Origin: Phyllostachys edulis
Lineage: Eukaryota; Streptophyta; Magnoliopsida; Poales; Poaceae
DNA: 64,000 bases
Direction: 5' to 3'
Assembly (NCBI GenBank): GCA_036346405.1
Contig: CM070566.1
Coordinates: 17,355,533-17,419,532, forward strand
Each line of letters begins with the position of its first letter. Within the stretch, counting starts at the first letter, position 1. The translations under genes and the position numbers were made by a program. The notes under the pieces are model-generated. The model saw only the letters and a list, made by a program, of their open reading frames with translations. It was not told the origin of the DNA and searched no databases. Positions 56,856 to 64,000 of this stretch are shown here, one piece after another.

Positions 56856-58316
56856 TGCAATATCCCGTTTATCATTAGTGAGTGCAATAAGAATAGAGAA
56901 GGAATTAATGGAATAAAAACATAAAAAAAAAAATTAGAATTTAGAGGGGAATGGGCTGCAAACTCAAAGTCAAGCGAGGGGGAAAATCAACCCTTTTGGC
57001 CCATGGCCCATGGGGGAAACGGCCACCAACAAAAGGAGGGGGAAGCCCTAACTTGTACTGTACTTGTACTGTAGCACAACTGCTACAGTGCCAGCCTCTG
57101 CTACAGTACTCTGGCTGCTACAGTACCTCCCAGCCTTAGCCCTTGCCGCCATCTTGTTCTTGTGTGCTTTCGGCCAAGGAAGAAGAAGAAGGAGGGGAAG
57201 GAAGAGGGAGTGGAAGGAGAACTTCTTCGTGGGGGGTTTGATCCGCGTCCTCCTAAGGGTCTTCAAGGGTAACAAGATGCTTTCCCCGCTGTTTGATGAT
57301 GATTAGATGTGAAATTAGATTAGTTGGTTTGGATCGAATTCGTCCTGTTGTAGTTCAGTTCTGTCTAGTAGATTGCGTGGCCAATTTCGGGTTCTTAGAG
57401 GCTGAATTGGAGGCTTCCATCTCCTATAGATATTTAGATAATGTTCTTAGATTTCCGTGGCTGCCAAGAACACCTAATTCCGACATACGGATCAAAAGTT
57501 ATGATAGTTTCATTCCTGCTGTCCAGAATTCTGACGTGATTGATCTGTCAATTTGTCTTTTAAGATATGTTTAAGTTAAATGCAAATTCAGGGTTTCCAC
57601 CCAACTAGGTTGTTTTAGAATTTTTCATAACCTTTCCATAATGATAAAGAACGCCCTAATCGGAGTTGTAGATCAAAAGTTGCGATCTGTTCTTTACTGC
57701 TGTTCTGATCATTCAGGCAGAATCTGTCTTGTTCTTTCACCCACCTGTTAGCATTTTATTTTGGCCGAATTGGGGGATCTCCTCAACTAGGATTTTGTAT
57801 TTATGTTCGTTAAGTTTCTATAGGATCTGGGCTCACCTCATTCCGAGTCCTAGATCAATCGTTATGAGTTTTTTTGTGCTGTTGTCTAGATTCGTTTCTC
57901 TGATCGACTTGTCTGTTTTCATAATAGGTTTAATAGTTAATTCTTGGGATGTCGGGAGGGTGTGGTGGAACGTTGTTGGTAGTGTCCTATGCCATGTTGT
58001 TCTTATTTCGAGTACTTACTTGTGTAGGCGGAGAGGCTTGGGGTTTAGGGGCACCTTCGTTGCCTACTAACGCGTCGCAACGCGAAAGGCAAGTACATTA
58101 ATATTCTTGAGATTTGTGAATGCTGAATGCTTGATGTTCGTATTGTGTTTTTCTATGATCCATGAGAAGGTTCAATGTTTATTTTCCTTTCCTATGTGTT
58201 GTTTCCATGTTTAGAGATGATGTCTTTCATTGTTCATATTTCATTCGATGCATCCTGACGAGGATCTAATAATCCTCATTTTATCTTTTATCTATAATTC
58301 TTATTATGGGTAAATA
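56856..58316 (+). mobile_element. Gypsy-type LTR, truncated by a nested element
   Basis: Starts TGCAATATCCCG in the last hAT exon and is collinear with the solo LTR at 19690: CTACAGTACC block, then GCGAAATTAGATTAG-like and GATCGAATTCGTCCTG, then AACGCGTCGCAACGCG and GGCAAGTAC. The equivalent of the hairpin series begins at 58260-58277 (GAGGAT/ATCCTC) and is then cut by the Tat-like element. Frames inside (57064-57306, 57293-57574, 57729-58070) are LTR sequence, not genes. Confidence 0.85.
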
Positions 58317-58376
58317 TGATGTCATGTGGTCCCCAGAAGTACCCCATATATTTACAAGGGAGAAGCCTACCAGGTG

Positions 58377-58688
58377 GTCGTAAGTTCTTCTACGACCACT
58401 CCCATAGTCGTAAGTCTTGCTACGACTACCTTATGGTCGTAAACTCTTCTACGATCACTACCTAGTCGTAAGTTATTCTACGACCACCCCCATAGTCGTA
58501 AGTCTTGCTACGAATACCTTATGGTCGTAAGCTCTTCTACGATCACTACCTAGTCGTAAGTTATTCTACGACTACCCCATAGTCGTAAGTCTTACTACGA
58601 CTACCTTATGGTCGTAAGTTCTTCTACGATCACTACCTAGTCGTAAGTTATTCTACGACTATCTCATAGTCGTAAGTTATTCTACGAC
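58377..58688 (+). repeat. Array of eleven GTCGTA...TACGAC hairpin monomers
   Basis: Monomers of about 29 bp, each of the form GTCGTAAGTYNTNCTACGAC, so each is an inverted repeat with an 8-base loop. Spacers alternate in a three-monomer pattern (CCCATA, CTTATG, CACTACCTA), giving a higher-order period of about 87 bp repeated three times. Some arms carry single changes, such as TACGAT or TACGAA. Confidence 0.95.
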
Positions 58689-58940
58689 CAGGTCAGCCAC
58701 GACCACCTTATGATCAATTAAACCTACAGACAAGTGGCTCCAATTGATGAAGAAATTCAAGCAGTCAGCATACGCTGTTACTCTGCGAAGTAATAGCACT
58801 TAATACCCCATTATCTCTGACAAATAACTGCCAGGCGGCATGAAGGAGTTCACACTCCGGTGATTACTACCAATATGCGCCCATTATTGATTTTGATGAG
58901 GCGCCTCTTCAGCAGGGGAAAACGGCTATTCATTCACGAC

Positions 58941-58950
58941 TATATAAAGG
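58941..58950 (+). promoter_or_regulatory. TATA box of the Tat-like LTR
   Basis: TATATAAAGG, about 290 bp before the LTR end, a usual position for an LTR promoter. Confidence 0.6.
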
Positions 58951-59230
58951 CAGCGATCAGAGAAAGGGGAGGGCGATCGAGGCGTACATACACGTTATCG
59001 AGAGTGATCAGGGAGATAAGCACTATCATCTGTAATAGTCTTAGTTTTTCTCCTGATTGTTCAGAATACACTCAATACCATACACACACAGGAGTAGGGT
59101 TGTTATTCTCCCAAGAGAAGGCCTGAACCTGTATAAAAATACCCGTGTCAATCTCTCTGCGTGATTCCATTCTAGGAGACCCCCCGAATCAAATAATCTT
59201 TACGTAAGATCGGTTCTAAAACACCGATAG

Positions 59231-59248
59231 TTGGCACCAACCGTGGGG
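59231..59248 (+). promoter_or_regulatory. Primer-binding site of the Tat-like element
   Basis: TTGGCACCAACCGTGGGG immediately follows the LTR. This TTGGCxCC...GTGGG form is typical of Tat-type elements. Confidence 0.75.
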
Positions 59249-59302
59249 AGCTTCCGGTAATCTCTTGTCAACATACTCTCTTTTTCCAAATCTCATGCAC
59301 TC

Positions 59303-62300
59303 ATGGCAGGAGAATGGAACGAGGAGAACTGGTTTGACTTGGTATATTACACAGACGTCGACATGGATGCCGGTTTCGATTACAAACCGAGTATCGCCTC
59401 ATCCGATGGTATTGCTGCCTCCAGAGATCTTTCTGCAGATCCAGGAGACCATGCCACTGATGGAGTTGAGAAGGCATCCTTATCCCCCACAATTGTACGT
59501 CCAGCAGAGGAATCAATCCTCTCAAAAGACAAGGGTCAATCTGACTAGGACTACACTCAGGCGGGTTCACAACACAACGAGAGTTTTTCCTCCAAGTGTT
59601 CAAGTCCCCCTAAGGCGGTCCGACCTGGTGAGACAAGTTCTGGAAGCCACAATTCCAGGACTTCACCAACATCTGGTGGTCCTCTCTCTCCGGATAACTC
59701 CAGAGAGAGTGGGATCAAGCATGCTTTTCCTACAAATTCAACCATCTCTCCGCAGATCACACCTGCAGATGGAGACGGTTATAACCTAGAGTTCCCCTTC
59801 CTGGAGGGGGTTACTCCAAGTTGCGGATGGTGTCTCGACTACTCCTCGGGTGGAGGCCTCGGCGCAAGTGAGAATCATCAGCGGAGGTCTTCGTCCTTCC
59901 CTCAGATCAAGGTCACTCTTCTAGAGAACGAGCTAAGGACACTCCCCGAAGATCACGCACTGCGCCCCCTCGTGGCAATGGCAAGGGCACCACCGGTGGC
60001 GGACAGAACCAACACTCTGATGAGCGCGAGGGAAATCCTCGACATACTCGCACTCCATTGAGACAGTCTCAAGGATCTGATATGGAAGATTTTGAGGCTA
60101 TTCGGCGGAAGAAGATTGCGGCCCAGAAGAATCTGCCTAGGCGCATCCAATATCAATCAGAGGAAGCTCAACAGCTCCAGCACATCAACGACTTGCTCGA
60201 GAACCCTACTCGAGCTCGCGCCGAAGCGCGAGTTACGACCTCTTCGTCGAAGAGATCGCACAAAGGCTTCAGACCATGATGGCAAGACTGGAAGCACCTC
60301 GCCGACATCATTCAGGTAGTCATAGCAATACGACTTCTTCAACTACCAGTCAATCAAACATATCACCGTGTAGAAATCGGCGCAGCGGCAAGTTGCATCG
60401 ATCTCCTACTCGGAGAAATGTCTCTCGGATGACTGATGATGAACAAGCCCCTCGGAGAGGTGATCGCTCACCATTCTGACATGGAAATCTGCAGCAGCAG
60501 ATGGAATACGAGGAGTATTCCCCTCGTAGGACTGAGACCTACTACAGGTCGGGTCAACCTGTTGCTGAGTATCGTCGAGTACGATCACCTGGTGATGTCA
60601 ACCCTTCTTTCCTGCAAAGGAGGCGTCAAGAAGTTATTACCGGATGTTGGGCATTTTCGCCTGACCTCCGAGCTGTTCACTGGCCACCTCGTTTTCGACC
60701 AGTGAACATGGAGAAGTTTGATGGATCCCAAAATCCCATCGAGTTTCTTCAAATTTATACAATAGTTGTCCGAGCAGCAGGAGGAGGAGAGCATGTAATG
60801 GCGAATTACCTTCCAACTGTGCTCGAATGGTCTGCTCGATCGTGGTTACTGAACTAACCATTCGAGTCGATCTATTCTTGGCAACACCTCTGCGACCTTC
60901 TACTAGCGAATTTCCAAGGCACATACAATCGCCCTAGGAAGGAGGACGACTTGCACCGGATGAGACAGAACGACCACGAGACCTTGCGCCAATTCATCAA
61001 GCGCTTTAGTCAGGTTCGTAATTCAATTCCGGAAGTTTCTGACTCATCTGTCATCAAGGCTTTCAAGCAAGGAGTCTGTAGTAGAAGGATAACAGAAGAT
61101 ATTGCTTTGAATCCTCCCACTTCTGTCGCCGAGCTCTTTGAGATGGCTGATCGATATGCGACTACTTCTGAGGCGGTCGAGTGGAACAACACAATCGATC
61201 GAGAAGACAATACCTCTCGAGAGCCAGGCGAAGTTGGTAAGAAGAAGGATAAGAAAGCAAAGAAATCCAAGAACAAGGCGAATGGTCAAAAACCCCAAAC
61301 CATTGGTTCCAAGGAGGTCTTGGCTGTAAACGATAAAGAGCCACGAACCTCCAAGCCGTATTCCGACCAAGGCAAAGGTAAGTGCCCTGATCGGAAGAAT
61401 GACAAGGCTAGGTGGTGTCCTTTTCATAAAAAGGAAGGACATGACCTTCGCAACTGCCGAGTCTTCCAACGAAAGCTCGAGGACTACTACAACGGCAAAG
61501 GACCACTTCCCACTCTCGAGCAGGTAGGGCAAACGAGTGGTCCTAAGTCGTCAAATGATGATGAGGAGATGTCGTTCCAGGATCCACAACACACCGTCAA
61601 GCACATCTACGGGGGATCATCGGCATACGAATCAAAACGACAGCTTAAAGCTGCCGAACGTGAGGTAAACTCCATAGATTCTCCTCTCGTCAATAAATTA
61701 CCGAAGTGGTCGGAAGTCACCATCTCCTTCGAGAAGGGTGACTACCCGATTTCTTCGACTCGATCAGGTCGATATCCGATCGTGGTCGAACCCACCATCA
61801 ACAATTGTCGGGTCAATCGAGTTTTAGTTGATGGTGGCAGCTCATTAAACATCTTGTTTACCAATGCCCTGGACGAGATGCAAGTACCCAGGACGAAGGT
61901 AAGACCGGTACGATACTCTTTTCATGGGATTGTACTGGGGTCTTCGACCAAACCTATTAGCCAAGTTTCTCTTCCTTTAACATTTGGTTCACCAAGTAAT
62001 TTCAGGACAGAGAAAGTCTCCTTTGATGTGGTCGATTTCGATATGGCATATAACTCCATACTCGAATGACCAACTTTGGCAAAATTCTTAATGGCTACTC
62101 ATTACGAGTATCAATGTCTTAAGATGCTAGGTTCCAAAGGAGTGATCACAATTCATTGTGACAAGAAGATGGCGTATACTTGCGATCGTCGATCCCTCGC
62201 GATGGTTGGTCAAATACCAACTCGAGAAGAAAGTCAGCCTTCGACTAGCAAGTCGAAGCCTAAAGCTGCACCAAAGCCGAACGACCAGGTCAAAGAGGTT

Positions 62301-62362
62301 CCTTTGGACGCAAGGGAGCCCTCGAAGACTATTCGCATTGGGGATACTTCCGACCCCAAGTA
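59303..62362 (+). pseudogene. gag-protease region of the Tat-like element
   Basis: The ATG at 59303 opens MAGEWNEENWFDLVYY. The first 1.2 kb is a poorly conserved N-terminal gag in shifted frames with a TAG at 59546. From 60501 one frame continues: gag domain (FDGSQNPIEFLQIYTIVVRA, ETLRQFIKRFSQVRNSIPEV) with a TAA at 60855-60857; a zinc-knuckle-like CPFHKKEGHDLRNC in which the second Cys is His; and a protease domain (VNRVLVDGGSSLNILF, again DGG). A TGA lies at 62067-62069 and a TAG at 62361-62363. Gag forms the particle and the protease processes the polyprotein in intact relatives. Confidence 0.88.
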
Positions 62363-62363
62363 G

Positions 62364-63602
62364 GAAGATGCCCTCATCACCTTCCTCCGAGCTAACACAG
62401 ATGTCTTCACGTGGCAAGTATCCGACATGCCCGGAGTCTCCAGGGAGGTGATTGAGCACAGGCTAGCTTTACGGCCTGATAAAGTACCCCTAAAACAAAA
62501 GTTACGAAGATTTGCCCCTGATCGACGAGATGCTGTTAAATCAGAATTAGATAAGCTACTTAAGGCAGGCTTTATAAGAGAAGTCGACCACCCAGAATGG
62601 TTGGCTAACCCTGTCATGGTCAAGAAGTCAAACGGCAAATGGCATATGTGCGTAGACTTCACTAATCTTAATAAAGCTTGTCCAAAAGATGATTTTCCTT
62701 TACCTCGTATCGATCAGTTTGTTGATTCTACTGCAGGTTGTGAAATGTTAAGTTTTTTAGATGCATATTCTGGATACCACCAGATCAATATGTGTCTAGA
62801 CGATGAAGAAAAGGCCGCATTCATTACACCATTTGGTATATTTTGCTATGCAAGATTCCATTTGGTCTAAAAAAAATGCTGGCGCTTCTTTTCAACACTT
62901 GATGCAATCGACTTTTTCATCTCAATTAGGCCGAAATCTAGAGGCCTATGTTGATGATCTAGTCATTAAAAGCATTAAGAAATTTAATCATATCACTGAC
63001 TTACAAGAAACATTCGACAACTTCAGAAAGCACCGCTTAAAACTCAATCCCGAGAAGTGTGTGTTTGGAATCTCTTCAGGAAAATTGCTTGGATTCCTAG
63101 TATCTATACGGGGAGTCGAAGCAAATCCTGAAAAGTTAAAGGCCATTCTCCAAATGCACCCTCCAATCACAAAGAAAGAAGTCCAGAAACTCACTGGGTG
63201 CATGGCGACTTTAAGTCATTTCATCGCACGACTAGGAGAAAAAGGACTACCTTTCTTTAAACTTTTAAGGAAACACGAGGTTTTGAGTGGTCGAACGAGG
63301 CAAACACTGCCTTTGAGGATGTCAAGAGGTATCTTATGAGTGCTCCTATTTTGGTTTCTCCGAGGCCAGAAGAGACGCTCTTAATTTACCTAGCTGCCAC
63401 GCCACAGGCAGTAAGCCCAGTACTGGTCGTAGAACGTGAAAACGTACAACGACCGGTTTACTACGTTAGTGAAGTTTTGCACGGGCCTAAGGAGCGTTGC
63501 CCTCAGGTCCAAAAACTTCTATATGCCCTCCTCATGTCTTCGAGGAAACTGCAGCATTATTTCCAGGCGCACAAAATAGTTGTACCATCTGAGTTTCTCT
63601 GA
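62364..63602 (+). pseudogene. Reverse transcriptase and first RNase H of the Tat-like element
   Basis: RT begins near 62364 in the same frame as the protease. Motifs: LLKAGFIREVDHPEWLANPV, KWHMCVDFTNLNKACPKD and FLDAYSGYHQINM. The frame breaks near 62850-62880 at a homopolymer of A and resumes with NAGASFQHLMQSTFS, then LEAYVDDLVIKSIKKF, which holds the catalytic YVDD at about 62947. Then come LNPEKCVFGISSGKLLGFLV and the thumb/connection region. Another shift near 63330 leads to LVSPRPEETLLIYLAATPQA and QRPVYYVSEVLHGPKERCPQ, the first RNase H, ending at a TGA at 63600-63602. Confidence 0.9.
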
Positions 63603-63673
63603 GGAGCGATCCTCCAAAATAGGGAAACAGCGGGACGCATGGCAGTGTCCCGAACAGCCGTTAATCCCAGATC

Positions 63674-64000
63674 TTGGCAGACTTTGTCGCCGAATGGACA
63701 AATCCTGAACCTGTTCAGGATCCCCAGTACGATTCCCACGACCAGTGGACGATGTACTTTGACGGGTCACTTACTTTAAGTGGCTCGGGGGCTGGGGTGG
63801 TCCTGGTATCTCCTACCGGAGAGACCTTGAAGTATGCCATACAATTAAACTTTCAGGCCACTAACAACGTGGCAGAATACGAAGGTTTGCTACCTAGCAT
63901 ACGAGCTGCGAAAGCGCTCTCGATTCGCCGACTACTCGTGAAGGGAGACTCTTAACTAGTCATGAATCAAGTCGGGAAAGAGTACCAGTGCTCTAACCCT
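63674..64000 (+). pseudogene. Second (archaeal-type) RNase H of the Tat-like element, partial
   Basis: LADFVAEWTNPEP followed by WTMYFDGSLTLSGSGAGVVL and NNVAEYEGLLPSIRAAK is the added RNase H domain of Tat elements. It keeps the first catalytic Asp (YFDGS) and the Glu of AEYEGL. A TAA after VKGDS at 63953-63955 interrupts it; recognisable coding continues (VMNQVGKEYQC) to the window end. Confidence 0.9.

Larger units (their letters stand above)
58317..59229 (+). repeat. 5' LTR of the Tat-like element
   Basis: About 913 bp. It contains the hairpin array 58377-58688 and a TATA box at 58941. The right border is fixed by the primer site. The last bases (ACCGATA) do not end in the canonical CA. 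Confidence 0.75.
58317..64000 (+). mobile_element. Tat-like gypsy retrotransposon, 5' part, running off the window
   Basis: LTR, primer site of the type TTGGCACCAACCGTGGGG, gag, protease, reverse transcriptase, RNase H and then a second, archaeal-type RNase H. The double RNase H is the hallmark of the Tat lineage. Integrase and the 3' LTR lie beyond the window. Coding is interrupted by at least four stops and several frameshifts, so the copy is dead. The left border is placed at TGATGTCATGTGG but could be up to 10 bp further left. Confidence 0.9.

Noticed and set aside
57729..58070. 113-codon frame rich in hydrophobic residues
   Set aside because: It is inside an LTR that aligns with the solo LTR at 19690, where the frame is not conserved.
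58377..58688. Regular repeats and spacers resembling a CRISPR array
   Set aside because: The spacers are themselves repeated in a three-step cycle, each unit is a hairpin monomer, the setting is a plant LTR and no cas gene is present.
1..64000. tRNA, rRNA and other structural RNA genes
   Set aside because: The only tRNA-like strings are primer-binding sites complementary to tRNA 3' ends. No cloverleaf or rRNA core was seen by eye.

Overview
This is nuclear DNA from a grass (Poaceae), and it is almost entirely transposable elements. Three things point there: CACTA elements whose ends repeat motifs of the type TTTAGTCCCGG and CACAGACGGTTC, plant Ty3/gypsy and copia LTRs with tRNA-Met type primer sites, and Stowaway MITEs starting CTCCCTCCG. 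I cannot name the species. No bacterial or organellar genes, rRNA, tRNA or CRISPR arrays were seen.

Layout. 1-11388: a decayed CACTA element whose 5' tip lies outside the window. It has a tnp2-type transposase pseudogene, a second gene ending in a Ulp1 (C48) protease motif, and an inserted 833-bp hAT-like element with a perfect 8-bp target duplication. 11389-13341: a possible small heavy-metal-associated (HMA) domain gene with a retroposon just upstream, and a hAT transposase relic. 13342-29331: a nest of LTRs. An element coding only for gag and protease lies in an LTR-internal-LTR-internal array. Its second copy is split by a solo LTR (19690-21857) and is fused at 22132/22133 to three related antisense LTRs, at least one of which is nested in another.

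29332-43460: a MITE with a 9-bp duplication, then a second CACTA element (about 31280-43460). That element is split by a 10.5-kb gypsy retrotransposon (duplication AGAAC). The gypsy 5' LTR contains a MULE-like MITE, which itself contains a copia-type LTR. 43461-47702: a Stowaway MITE and a receptor-like kinase pseudogene interrupted within an exon by a third CACTA element (44563-47650, duplication TAT). 49266-50807: a rearranged gene remnant resembling the coatomer beta-prime subunit. 51561-52372: a short antisense LTR with primer site and GC-rich leader. 53580-56855: a hAT transposase gene with a large palindrome in its first intron, broken by an LTR at 56856. 58317-64000: a Tat-like gypsy element, running off the window, with gag, protease, RT and two RNase H domains damaged by stops and frameshifts.

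How it fits together: no working pathway or operon is present. The only plausibly intact host gene is the short HMA gene. The most unusual signals are structural: ladders of short hairpins in several LTRs, one stem with a compensatory change between the two LTRs of one element, a roughly 130-bp near-perfect palindrome in the hAT intron, and a protein-free internal region with extreme G-over-C skew. Nothing here convincingly shows a new enzymatic system.
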